Source of the DNA: Paraburkholderia sartisoli
GTDB taxonomy: Bacteria; Pseudomonadota; Gammaproteobacteria; Burkholderiales; Burkholderiaceae
NCBI RefSeq assembly: GCF_900107685.1
Contig: NZ_FNRQ01000004.1
Coordinates: 1-64,000 of the forward strand
DNA: 64,000 nt
Direction of reading: 5' to 3'
Shown here: piece by piece, positions 56,466 to 64,000 of the stretch
Layout: each line of letters opens with the position of its first letter
Position numbering within the stretch: the first letter of the stretch is position 1
Notes under the pieces: generated by a model
What the model was told of the DNA's origin: nothing
Database searches by the model: none
What the model saw: only the letters and a program-made list of their open reading frames with translations
Translations under genes and position numbers: made by a program

Positions 56466-57425
56466 TCAGTCCTGCAGTGCGGACCACATTTCCTTGTCGC
56501 GCTGCGCGGTCCAGATGCGCGGATGCGTCACGCCGCCCGCTTCATCGAAGGCACGCGAGACGTCGAACGGCAGGCAATGCTCATAGATGAACACGTGCCC
56601 GAACTTCGGATCCATTGATTTGCGCGTAAGCGCCATCGCCCCCTTCAGGTCGAGCTTTTGCGCGTACGCTTCGCGACCGGCCTTGAGCAGCGTGGTCACG
56701 AAATCCCGCGTGTAATCGATGCCTTTGTGAACATCCGCCGGCGAAAGCAGCGCCGGGCCGCGACCGGGCACGAGCTTTTCGGCACCGAGCGCGCGCAACG
56801 CTTCAAGTGTGGCGGGCCACTGCTCGAGTTGCGCATCGCCGCAATAGCACGCCGCGTCGTATTCGACGAGGTCGCCCGAGAACAGCACCTTCTGCGAGGG
56901 CAGCCACACGACCGTGTCGCCCTTCGTATGACCCGCGCCCAGGTGCGCGATCTTCACTTCCAGCTTGCCGAGCCACAGGGTGATTTCCCTGTCGAAGACG
57001 AGCGTGGGCCACGTAAGGCCAGGCACGGTTTCAACACCCGCGAAGAGACGCGGAAAGCGCTCGATCTCCGACTTCATGTCCTGCTCGCCGCGCTCGACGA
57101 TCATCTCGTACGTGCCGCGGCTCGCGATAACCTGCTGCGCACCTTCCGCGAAATAGGCCGACGCGCCGAGCACGCGCACCGCGTGGTAGTGCGACAGCAC
57201 GACGTATTTGATCGGCTTGTCGGTCACGCTACGGATCTTCGCGATGAGGTCCTGCGCCATCGCAGGCGTGGCCGTGGTGTCGACGATCAGCACGCCGTCG
57301 TCACCGATGATCACGCCGGAATTCGGATCGCCCTCAGCGGTGTACGCATACGCGTTATCGGAAAGCTGCGTGAACGTGATCTTTTTTTCTTCGAGGTCCG
57401 CCTGCGATGCGAATGCCTTTGCCAT
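56466..57425 (-). CDS. MBL-fold protein with altered metal site
   Basis: 319 residues from the ATG at 57425, with GGAG upstream. It shows the metallo-beta-lactamase fold: GVLIVDTTATPAMAQDLIAK, HYHAVRVLGASAYF in place of HxHxDH, GAGHTKGDTVVW, FSGDLVEYD and VPGRGP in place of VPGHG. The Zn1-type His set (His-x-His and the later His) is kept, while Asp and His of Zn2 and the final His are lost. It may bind one metal or have changed chemistry. It is divergent from an IclR gene and near a FAD monooxygenase, so an aromatic-degradation role is likely. Confidence 0.85.
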   Translation of the reverse strand: MAKAFASQADLEEKKITFTQLSDNAYAYTAEGDPNSGVIIGDDGVLIVDTTATPAMAQDLIAKIRSVTDKPIKYVVLSHYHAVRVLGASAYFAEGAQQVIASRGTYEMIVERGEQDMKSEIERFPRLFAGVETVPGLTWPTLVFDREITLWLGKLEVKIAHLGAGHTKGDTVVWLPSQKVLFSGDLVEYDAACYCGDAQLEQWPATLEALRALGAEKLVPGRGPALLSPADVHKGIDYTRDFVTTLLKAGREAYAQKLDLKGAMALTRKSMDPKFGHVFIYEHCLPFDVSRAFDEAGGVTHPRIWTAQRDKEMWSALQD

Positions 57426-57490
57426 GTCTGTCTCCATTGCCGCCTGGTGAGGGGATGAAGCATGGTCGGCCTGGCGTGATAATTCGTCAA

Positions 57491-57506
57491 TGGCAAATCT
57501 ATTTGC
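57491..57506. promoter_or_regulatory. Palindromic operator candidate between MBL gene and IclR gene
   Basis: TGGCAAATCTATTTGC contains GCAAAT and ATTTGC as perfect arms around CT, in the divergent gap 57426-57546. A site with the same TGGCAAA-N5-TTGC spacing lies upstream of the FAD monooxygenase (61276-61291). Confidence 0.5.
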
Positions 57507-57546
57507 TAACAGATAACCTCGGGTAAACGACGATCACAGGGTTCGC

Positions 57547-58446
57547 GTGACGCGATCGGATACCATGCTGTCGTTCCAGTACGAGACATTCAAATTGACC
57601 AGGCCTTCAAAGACCGGAGACATCGAGAGCCCTTCCGACGACGCATCCGCCGCAAAAAAACAGCGCGGCATCCAGAGCGTCGAAGTGGGCGGCCGTCTGC
57701 TCGATGCGCTGGCGCGTCATCGCGCGCCGCTTGGTCTGAGTGAGCTTGCGGGCGCGGCACAGCTTTCGGCGGCGCAGGCGTACACGTATCTCGTGAGCCT
57801 GACGCGGCTCGGTCTCGTCAAGCGCGACCCGCTGACCGGCAGTTACGAACCAGGCCCGCTTGCGTTGCGACTTGGGCTTCTGCATATCGAGCAGCAGCCT
57901 GCCTATCACGTGGCCGTGCCGCAGGCGGCGGCGCTCGCCGAGGCCTTCGGCTATAGCGTCGCTGTTTGCGTCGCGGGCACGCAGGGGCCGACCATCGTGC
58001 GATATGAACGTGGTGGATCTCCGCTACACGTCAATCTTCACATCGGCACCGTGATGTCACTCGAAGCGACGTCGACGGGGCGCGTGTTCTGCGCGTTTTT
58101 CTCGCCCTCGCAGGTCGCGGCCATGTGGCGGAGCCAGACACGTCCCCCTGATCGCACGAAGGACGCGCGCAATGCGAAGACGGGCCTCGCGCCCGCATTC
58201 AACGCACCTTTACGCGCGCGCCTCGACGACATCCGCGCGCGCGGAATGGAGCGCGGCATCGATGCGCCAAGCCCAGGCATCAGTAGCCTGAGCGTGCCGG
58301 TGTTCGATGCGGAGCGCCGCATGCAGCTCGCGCTAACGGTGATCGGCCCATCGGGCTCGATCGATGTCGACTGGGACGGCCCCGTGGCGCGCGCGTTGCG
58401 CGATGCGTCGCAACGCGTCACGGATGCGCTCGCGAACCGTGCCTGA
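57547..58446 (+). CDS. IclR-family regulator (first of a tandem pair)
   Basis: 299 residues from a GTG at 57547, or shorter from the ATG at 57565 (MLSFQYETF). Winged-helix DNA-binding domain about 40-105 (GLSELAGAAQLSAAQAYTYL), then the IclR effector domain (TIVRYERGGSPLHVNLHIGT). It is followed after 21 bp by a second IclR gene, with which it is probably co-transcribed, and is divergent from the MBL gene. It likely controls the MBL and FAD-monooxygenase genes. Confidence 0.9.
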   Translation: MTRSDTMLSFQYETFKLTRPSKTGDIESPSDDASAAKKQRGIQSVEVGGRLLDALARHRAPLGLSELAGAAQLSAAQAYTYLVSLTRLGLVKRDPLTGSYEPGPLALRLGLLHIEQQPAYHVAVPQAAALAEAFGYSVAVCVAGTQGPTIVRYERGGSPLHVNLHIGTVMSLEATSTGRVFCAFFSPSQVAAMWRSQTRPPDRTKDARNAKTGLAPAFNAPLRARLDDIRARGMERGIDAPSPGISSLSVPVFDAERRMQLALTVIGPSGSIDVDWDGPVARALRDASQRVTDALANRA

Positions 58447-58467
58447 ATCCATTCCAGCAAGCGCCTC

Positions 58468-59313
58468 ATGACCCCAGACGAGTCCCTCTCCCTTCCGATC
58501 TCCGGCGATACCCGGGCACAGCGCGGGATCAGCGCGCTCGACAACACCGGCGAACTGCTGCTCGCGCTCGTCGCGGCAGGCCGGCCGCTGTCGTTGCGCG
58601 ACCTCGCCGCCGACGCCGGCATGCCCGCCGCCAAAGCGTTTCCTCACCTCGTCAGCCTGCTCAAGATCGGCTTGCTAAGCCGCGACGATGCGGGGTTTTT
58701 CAGCCCGGGGCCGCTTGGCCTCGAACTGGGGCTGATCGCGTTGCAACGTCTTTCGCCGATGCGCGAAGCCGAAACAGAAATCGCAACGCTCGCCGCCGGC
58801 TCGGGGATGAGCGTCGCGGCGGCCACGCTGGGGCCGCTCGGTCCCACCGTGATTCGTCTGGAAGAATCGTCGCAGCCGCAGCACGTGAGCCTGCGCGTCG
58901 GCACGGTGATGTCGCTCGTCAACACGGCAATCGGGCGCGTCTTTGCCGCGCATGTTTCGGAAGACGTGCTCGTCGGCCTGCTCGCGCAGGAATCCATTCG
59001 CCTCGCCGGCGCCGATCCGGCCGAGGCGCTTGCGCCGTCGAAAAAAGGCAGCGCGACGTTGCGGCCGGCCTACCGTTCGCGTCTCGCGCAAATACGCGAA
59101 GCCGGCATCGACGACGCGTTCGATGCACCCGTGCCCGGCATCGGGACGCTCGCCGCTCCGGTGTTCGATCACACGGGAAGCATCCGTCTGGTGATCGCGC
59201 TGATCGGTTCGTCGGGCGATTTCGGGCGCGGCCTTCACGGCGAAACCGCGAGGCAACTGCTCGCGGCAACGCAACGCCTGTCGTGGCGGTTCGGGTGGGT
59301 GAGCGAACGCTAA
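58468..59313 (+). CDS. IclR-family regulator (second of a tandem pair)
   Basis: 281 residues. DNA-binding domain with LSLRDLAADAGMPAAKAFPH and effector domain with TVIRLEESSQPQHVSLRVGT. Its layout closely parallels the upstream IclR protein, including the conserved PVPGIGTLAAPVFDHTG segment, suggesting an old duplication. Its stop overlaps the convergent DUF2783 stop by four bases. Confidence 0.9.
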   Translation: MTPDESLSLPISGDTRAQRGISALDNTGELLLALVAAGRPLSLRDLAADAGMPAAKAFPHLVSLLKIGLLSRDDAGFFSPGPLGLELGLIALQRLSPMREAETEIATLAAGSGMSVAAATLGPLGPTVIRLEESSQPQHVSLRVGTVMSLVNTAIGRVFAAHVSEDVLVGLLAQESIRLAGADPAEALAPSKKGSATLRPAYRSRLAQIREAGIDDAFDAPVPGIGTLAAPVFDHTGSIRLVIALIGSSGDFGRGLHGETARQLLAATQRLSWRFGWVSER

Positions 59314-59537
59314 ACCGCGGCCGTTGCAGCGGTATCGCCGCCGCCAACACCAGCACGCGCCATCGCGAGCGCTTCGCCCAGCACGTCCGCATCGCCGATA
59401 TGATTCGCGAGCAGCAGCACGAGCTTCGCGTTTAGCATGTGGCTTTCTTCTTCGGTGAGCCCGTTGTGCGTTTCGATGAGTTTTTCGTAGAACGCATCCG
59501 GGTCTGCGAGATTCAGTTCAGTGTTCAACCGGTTCAT
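59310..59537 (-). CDS. DUF2783-family small protein
   Basis: 75 residues, starting MNRLNTELNLADPDAFYEKL and rich in helix formers (LTEEESHMLNAKLVLLLANH). Members of this family are usually encoded beside FAD-dependent aromatic monooxygenases, as here (12 bp downstream of the monooxygenase gene). The role is unknown; an accessory or stabilising subunit is plausible. The C-terminus is a low-complexity Gly/Thr/Ala tail. Confidence 0.82.
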   Translation of the reverse strand: MNRLNTELNLADPDAFYEKLIETHNGLTEEESHMLNAKLVLLLANHIGDADVLGEALAMARAGVGGGDTAATAAV

Positions 59538-59549
59538 GGTCGTGATCCT

Positions 59550-61241
59550 TCAGGCGTTGCACGTCGCGCGATCGAGCGCGGCCTTCACCAACGCCGGATC
59601 GAGCGCGCGCCAGCGCGCGCACACGTGCTGGTCGGGACGCAGCAGATAGAACGTAGCCGCGCGGGCATCGAAGCGCGCGTTGACGATACCTTCGACGTCT
59701 TCAACGACGATGATGCCCGACGGCATCGCAGCACCTTTCAACGGCGTTCCGCGCGAAACCACGATCAGCACGCGCACGGGTAAAGACAGCGTCGTCAACG
59801 CCGCGAGTCGCGCGGCGCATGCGGCGACGTCTTCGGCAGGATCGTGGAAATAGATGCCTGTGAACACCGCCCCGCCCGTCTGCTGCAAAAACCACGCGTC
59901 GCGGCCCGCCACCTTCACGGGGGCATCCGTGCATGCCGCGCCCGGCACCATCGCGCAGGAAAACGCGTCAGCGGTTTCGTCGGGTGTGTTCAGCGGCGAA
60001 GCACGCAGCACCGTGGGCACCGACAGTCTTCCGCTATTCACGACACGCCGCGCGAACGGACAGTCTTTCGCGAGCTTTAACGTCGCGTCGCGGAACGTGC
60101 GCGATATCGCGCTCTTCGGCGTGATGAAATCGGTGGCGCGTGTCGAGTGGAGGATGTTCTCGTCGGCGGCGTATTCGCGTTCGGACGCATACGTGTCGAG
60201 CAGCGCGGGCGGCGCGTCGCCATTCACGACGAGCCGCAGTTTCCACGCGAGGTTGTCGGCATCCTGCACGCCGCTATTCGCGCCGCGCGCGCCGAACGGC
60301 GAGACGCCATGCGCGGAATCGCCCGCGAACAGCACGCGGCCGTGCCGGAAGCTGTCCATGCGCTGACACGAAAACGTATAGACACTGACCCATTCCAGTT
60401 CGAATTCGGCATCGTCGCCCAGCAGGGCCTTCACGCGCGGAATCACGCGCTCGGGCTGTTTTTCCGCGACCGGATCGGCGTCCCATCCAAGCTGGAAATC
60501 GATGCGCCAGACGTTGTCCGGCTGGCGATGCAGCAGCACCGACTGGTTACGATGGAACGGCGGGTCGAACCAGAACCAGCGCTCGCTTGGGAACGACGCC
60601 TTCATTTTCACGTCGGCGATCAGAAAGCGGTCCTTGAACGTCCGGCCGTGGCTGTCGAGTCCCATGCAGCGACGCACCGTGCTACGCGAACCATCGGCCG
60701 CGATGACGTACCGCGCACGCAACGGGTAGACGCCGTCCGGCGTTTCGACCTGCAGTTCGACATAACCGTCGTGCTGGGTCAATCCTGTGACCGTGCTTTT
60801 CCAGCGCATCTGCAGATTGTCCATCTGCATCGCGCGTTCAGCCAGATAGCTTTCGACGTAGTACTGCTGGAGGTTGATGAACGCGGGGCGCGCATGGCCG
60901 GTTTCCGGCAGCAGGTCGAACGTGTAGACGAGCTCGTCCTGAAGGAACACCTTGCCGACATTCCATCTGACGCCCTTCTCGATCATGCTCTCGCTGCAAC
61001 CGAGACGATCGAACACTTCGAGCGTGCGCTTCGCGAAACAGATCGCGCGTGAACCGCTGGACAGCGTGTCGTCGCTGTCGACGAGCACCGTGCGCACACC
61101 CTGCTGGGCAAGATCGATGGCGACGGTGAGACCCACCGGACCCGCGCCGACGACGACCACAGGATAGAGCGCCGGCGTGGCCGCATCGTGATCCGCGGCG
61201 CGCGCATAGGCGAAGCGCTGGGGCTGATCGTTCGTCGGCAT
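59550..61241 (-). CDS. FAD-dependent aromatic monooxygenase (PheA/TfdB/MhpA-like)
   Basis: 563 residues from the ATG at 61241, with GGAG five bases upstream. FAD motifs: VVVVGAGPVGLTVAIDLAQQ, the DG motif YVIAADGSRSTVRR (about 175) and the GD motif RVLFAGDSAHGVSPFGARG (about 310), then a thioredoxin-like C-terminal domain. These are class A flavoprotein hydroxylase features. It probably hydroxylates an aromatic acid or phenol with NAD(P)H and O2. The DUF2783 protein follows and two IclR regulators and an MBL-fold protein lie beyond. Confidence 0.9.
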   Translation of the reverse strand: MPTNDQPQRFAYARAADHDAATPALYPVVVVGAGPVGLTVAIDLAQQGVRTVLVDSDDTLSSGSRAICFAKRTLEVFDRLGCSESMIEKGVRWNVGKVFLQDELVYTFDLLPETGHARPAFINLQQYYVESYLAERAMQMDNLQMRWKSTVTGLTQHDGYVELQVETPDGVYPLRARYVIAADGSRSTVRRCMGLDSHGRTFKDRFLIADVKMKASFPSERWFWFDPPFHRNQSVLLHRQPDNVWRIDFQLGWDADPVAEKQPERVIPRVKALLGDDAEFELEWVSVYTFSCQRMDSFRHGRVLFAGDSAHGVSPFGARGANSGVQDADNLAWKLRLVVNGDAPPALLDTYASEREYAADENILHSTRATDFITPKSAISRTFRDATLKLAKDCPFARRVVNSGRLSVPTVLRASPLNTPDETADAFSCAMVPGAACTDAPVKVAGRDAWFLQQTGGAVFTGIYFHDPAEDVAACAARLAALTTLSLPVRVLIVVSRGTPLKGAAMPSGIIVVEDVEGIVNARFDARAATFYLLRPDQHVCARWRALDPALVKAALDRATCNA

Positions 61242-61275
61242 GGCGTCTCCGGTTGCGGTCATGCTGATTAGTCCA

Positions 61276-61291
61276 TGGCAAACGGCGTTGC
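61276..61291. promoter_or_regulatory. Operator candidate upstream of the FAD monooxygenase
   Basis: TGGCAAACGGCGTTGC shares TGGCAAA-N5-TTGC and spacing with the site at 57491-57506 upstream of the MBL/IclR pair. It lies 35-50 bp upstream of the monooxygenase start, where an IclR protein could act. Confidence 0.45.
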
Positions 61292-61539
61292 CTTTCGCTA
61301 ATTTTTAGTCATTGTATAAATGTTTTGTTATACGTGAATCTGTGTTTACCCCGAGGGAAAAACGGGCGCGAGACGTTGGCCGTTAGCGCGCGTTGGCTGG
61401 ACTGTCTGCGGGTCACCACGGTTTCTGCTTGTGCGATGACAGTCACCGCGTGGCATGATTGTTGACCCGAGGCACTGAACGGCCAGTGTCGATCAGTCGT
61501 TGACAACGCAGGCTGGAGCATTCTGCGAGGAACTGGTGA

Positions 61540-61802
61540 TGATGCTAACGATTGCATACATTGAAGAGCCGCCATTCGGCTGGACAGATGCGAACCAGTC
61601 GGCGACCGGCGCAGACATCGAATTGGCTGAAACGATTCTTCGGGCGATTGGCGTTACGAAGATCAATTACCAAGGTAGCCACGCGTTGCTTGATGCGTTC
61701 AACCAGCAACTGCGTACGTACCTCGGTTCAGATGATCACCGGCGTCGCACGTTACGATTTGGCTTGACCCGAAATGAGATTGATCCGGTCGTTCCTGGCT
61801 GA
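61540..61802 (+). pseudogene. Family-3 ABC substrate-binding protein, internally deleted
   Basis: From the ATG at 61540 the frame gives LTIAYIEEPPFGWTDANQS, the N-terminus of an amino-acid-type binding protein without signal peptide. After about 47 residues (KINYQG) it jumps to HALLDAFNQQLRTYLGSDDH, a C-terminal helix of the same family, and stops after EIDPVVPG. About 150 internal residues are therefore missing, including most of the ligand pocket, with the frame preserved across the deletion near 61672-61685. The product, if made, is unlikely to bind substrate. The 'intact' parts look like a recent deletion. Confidence 0.75.
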
Positions 61803-62247
61803 GAGGGGCTATCTTCGAGCGTGCGGGGGTAAGGTAGCGAAGAGAAAGCTGAAACGGATCATTTTTCTTCCCGGTTTATCAATGCAACACGCCTGGACTT
61901 TAGCCTCGATCCTACATGAGTGATTGCGGACTCAAGCTTGATCCTCTCGAACCGAGCACGCCAGGCGGGGGAAACTATCGCTTACGGCTAATCTCCAATG
62001 TCTCCTTCCGACAGCATCGAAGGGCTGTTGCGGGTCGGAAGTGTGAGTCCGCAAATTCAGGAAGCCGCCGTCCAGCTGCTCATTGCCGCCACTGTCGACA
62101 ATCCGCCAGATTGCCAACGTAGAACCCGGACCGGTCGAATGTCGGCAAAGGCCGAAGCGTGCGCATCGCTATTCCGGCAGGTTCCAGGGCCCTCCTGTCG
62201 ACGCGGTTGCGAGGGCGAGCCACGCGCACATGCACCGGAAAAGCGCT
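61803..62247. other. Intergenic region with no recognisable feature
   Basis: About 445 bp between the deleted binding-protein gene and the aminotransferase stop. Short reading frames on both strands lack family resemblance; this could be degraded gene sequence. Confidence 0.35.
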
Positions 62248-63375
62248 CTAAAGAATACTGTCCAACGCCTTGGAGAGTCTGGCGACCGCGCCTTCGACGT
62301 CATGTAGTTTGTCGAGGCCAAATAATCCGACGCGGAAGGTCTTGAAGTCTTCAGGCTCGTCGCATTGAAGGGGAACGCCGGCTGCGATCTGCAAGCCGGC
62401 ATCGGCGAATTTCTTGCCGGATCGTATGCCGTCATCGTCCGTGTAGCTGACCACGACACCCGGAGCCTCAAAACCTTCGGCCGCCACGCTTTTGAAACCT
62501 TTGTCACTCAGGAGTGAGCGAACGCGCTTGCCGAGTTCAACCTGCTCCGCTCTCACTTTGTCGAAGCCATATGCCCCGGTTTCCTTCATGACGTCGCGCA
62601 GCGTCGCGAGACTGTCCGTGGGCATCGTGGCGTGGTACGCGAACCCGCCGGTCTCGTAGGCTTCCATGACCTGCAGCCATTTGCGAAGATCGCAAGCGAA
62701 ACTGGTGCTGGTTGTTACGTCGATTCTTTCGCGGGCGAGAGGGCTGAGCATGACCAGTGCGCAGCAGGGTGACGCGCTCCATCCCTTTTGCGGCGCGCTG
62801 ATCAGGACATCGACGCCACTGGCCTGCATGTCCACCCAGATCGTACCCGAGGCGATGCAATCCAGTACGAACATGCCGCCGACGGCGTGAACAGCGTCGG
62901 ACACGGCACGCAACCAAGCATCAGGCAGCATTATCCCGGATGCAGTTTCGACATGCGGTGCAAAGACCAGATCCGGCTTGTTCTCCCTGATCGCGGCGAC
63001 CACTTCTTCGATCGGAGCAGGGGCATAGGCGGCCTGCCTTCCTGGTTCGACCGGACGCGCCTTCAACACCATCGATTCAGACGGAATGCCGCCCATGTCG
63101 AAAATCTGCGACCAGCGGAAACTGAACCAGCCATTACGGATGACCAGACACTTCCTGCCTGTCGCGAACTGCCGGGCGACGGCTTCCATGCCGAAAGTCC
63201 CGCTGCCCGGAACGATAACCGCCGACTTCGCGTTGTAGACCTTTTTCAGCGCACCGGAAATATCGCGTACGACGCCTTGAAAGAGCTGCGACATATGATT
63301 GATTGATCGGTCGGTGTAAACGACTGAATATTCGAGGAGTCCCTCGCGGTCGACATGAGGAAGTAAGCCTGGCAC
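62248..63375 (-). CDS. Class V aminotransferase (serine-glyoxylate/AEP-type)
   Basis: 375 residues from a GTG at 63375, with GGAGG five bases upstream; the frame is open further upstream but is not supported. Fold-type I PLP enzyme with the small-domain start GLLEYSVVYTDRSINHMSQL, PGSGTFGMEAVARQF, the PLP Asp in FVLDCIASGTIWVDMQ and the Schiff-base Lys in LISAPQKGWSASPC (about 190-200). It transfers an amino group between a small amino acid and a keto acid. Its neighbours, a deleted amino-acid binding-protein gene and an AstE-like remnant, suggest an amino-acid catabolic locus in decay. Confidence 0.88.
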   Translation of the reverse strand: MPGLLPHVDREGLLEYSVVYTDRSINHMSQLFQGVVRDISGALKKVYNAKSAVIVPGSGTFGMEAVARQFATGRKCLVIRNGWFSFRWSQIFDMGGIPSESMVLKARPVEPGRQAAYAPAPIEEVVAAIRENKPDLVFAPHVETASGIMLPDAWLRAVSDAVHAVGGMFVLDCIASGTIWVDMQASGVDVLISAPQKGWSASPCCALVMLSPLARERIDVTTSTSFACDLRKWLQVMEAYETGGFAYHATMPTDSLATLRDVMKETGAYGFDKVRAEQVELGKRVRSLLSDKGFKSVAAEGFEAPGVVVSYTDDDGIRSGKKFADAGLQIAAGVPLQCDEPEDFKTFRVGLFGLDKLHDVEGAVARLSKALDSIL

Positions 63376-63663
63376 GTTCGCCTCCGGTAATAGACGAATA
63401 AAGGAATCGAAAACAGATTCTAACGAAAGCCACCTGCAACGGCATCGGCCGGAAGGCCCCGTTACCAATCCAGCAAGTTTCGGTATGGACCCGACGTCGA
63501 GCCACGCCGGCTGGGAATGCTCCAGTGGCAACAATCGGCACGATTGTGAACCTTCGCTGGAGCGTGGTCAAAAAATGAAACTCCCATCTTTCTTGTGGGA
63601 GTGTGCCATGAAGACCGAACAGTAGCTGCAATAAAACGACGCAGAAACGTCCCTGGTTCGTAA
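63376..63663. other. Upstream region of the aminotransferase gene
   Basis: About 290 bp that should hold the aminotransferase promoter. Nothing else was recognised; the AstE-like frame to the right opens only after the TAA at 63661-63663. Confidence 0.35.
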
Positions 63664-64000
63664 GCGTCGACCGATCTGTTTACGGGAACGTGGGAACTCG
63701 TTCGAAAAGAACTGGGCCATCTGTTTCCAATCCCGATCGGCTGCCACTCCGTGACGCTGGAATTGCGCGGACAAGGTGACGTCGCCGAGGAGTTCGCGTC
63801 TGGTGACGCAGATGCACTGCTCAAATTCCTGAGGCGTAGAGGCGCAGTCGCCGGCGATCCCGGGGCACTTCCAGAGTCATTATGCGAGGCCACAAGCCTC
63901 GCCGCGACAGACCTCCTCACCGCACCGCGAGGCGGAATCGTCAACTACAAGGTGCCCCTCGGCGAACATGTCTCACGTGGCACAGTCATCGCAGAAATCG
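63664..64000 (+). pseudogene. AstE/aspartoacylase-family protein, N-terminally truncated remnant (cut by window edge)
   Basis: The plus frame from 63664 reads TWELVRKELGHLFPIPIGCH, SVTLELRGQGDVAEEF, GDPGALPESLCEAT and NYKVPLGEHVSRGTVIAEI. This is the second half of a succinylglutamate desuccinylase/aspartoacylase-like M14 protein, including its C-terminal lipoyl-like domain. The zinc-binding N-terminal half is absent: a TAA precedes the frame at 63661 and there is no ATG. It continues beyond the window end. A frameshift upstream rather than a deletion is possible but I found no matching N-terminal sequence. Confidence 0.7.

Noticed and set aside
61916..62122. Short frames on both strands between the binding-protein remnant and the aminotransferase
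   Set aside because: No ribosome site or recognisable domain on either strand.
63462..63944. 160-residue minus-strand frame near the right edge
   Set aside because: Ser/Arg-rich and antisense to the AstE-like remnant, which is clearly recognisable on the plus strand.
1..64000. CRISPR arrays, tRNA or rRNA genes
   Set aside because: No regularly spaced repeats, cloverleaf-like or rRNA-like sequence was noticed anywhere in the window.

Overview
The window is GC-rich chromosomal DNA of a betaproteobacterium. Gene content (tandem catabolic operons each with their own ABC importer, LysR/GlxA/DeoR/IclR regulators, an MdtABC-OprM pump, hopanoid genes HpnI/HpnK) suggests Burkholderiales, most likely Paraburkholderia or a close relative; this is inferred from protein character only. 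No rRNA, tRNA or CRISPR was seen.

Left region (1-8062). The left edge holds the 5' part of an ISNCY-like transposase gene. A complete 6,722-bp Tn3-family transposon (987-7708) follows. It has near-identical 38-bp terminal repeats and a perfect 5-bp target duplication (TCGTA), and it splits an amidohydrolase-fold gene whose halves rejoin in frame. The transposon carries tnpA, a divergent DUF3701-type tyrosine recombinase, a lox-like 34-bp site between them, a response regulator lacking its phosphoacceptor Asp, and a small unknown gene.

8085-17886: a minus-strand operon (aldehyde dehydrogenase, Tat-exported binding protein, two permeases, FAD oxidoreductase, PotA-like ATPase, acyl-CoA ligase, then the disrupted amidohydrolase gene) with a divergent LysR regulator. 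It looks like uptake and oxidation of a polyamine- or opine-like compound. 18094-28072: a TetR-controlled MdtABC-type RND pump with outer-membrane channel; one RND subunit has an unusual Ser/Thr/Gly-rich insertion, and the TetR promoter overlaps a clear palindromic operator.

28187-38663: a tightly packed ten-gene operon joining an OpuC/OsmF-type quaternary-amine importer to a nitrilase-fold hydrolase, acyl-CoA dehydrogenase, CoA ligase, enoyl-CoA hydratase, MmgE/PrpD protein and a GlxA-type regulator. It reads as a carnitine- or betaine-like catabolic pathway of unknown substrate. An MFS carrier and a PoxB-type pyruvate oxidase follow.

42729-53405: a deoxyribose-type locus with DeoR, a four-gene sugar ABC importer, ribokinase-family kinase, RbsD/FucU mutarotase, two-domain aldehyde dehydrogenase and DeoC. 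Two sites matching 13 of 16 positions of the E. coli DeoR operator lie upstream of deoR and of deoC. 53774-55898: hpnI-hpnK. 56466-61241: an MBL-fold protein, two IclR regulators, a DUF2783 protein and a FAD monooxygenase, with a shared palindrome upstream of the two divergent promoters. The right end (61540-64000) is decaying: an internally deleted family-3 binding protein, an intact class V aminotransferase and an N-truncated AstE-like gene running off the window.
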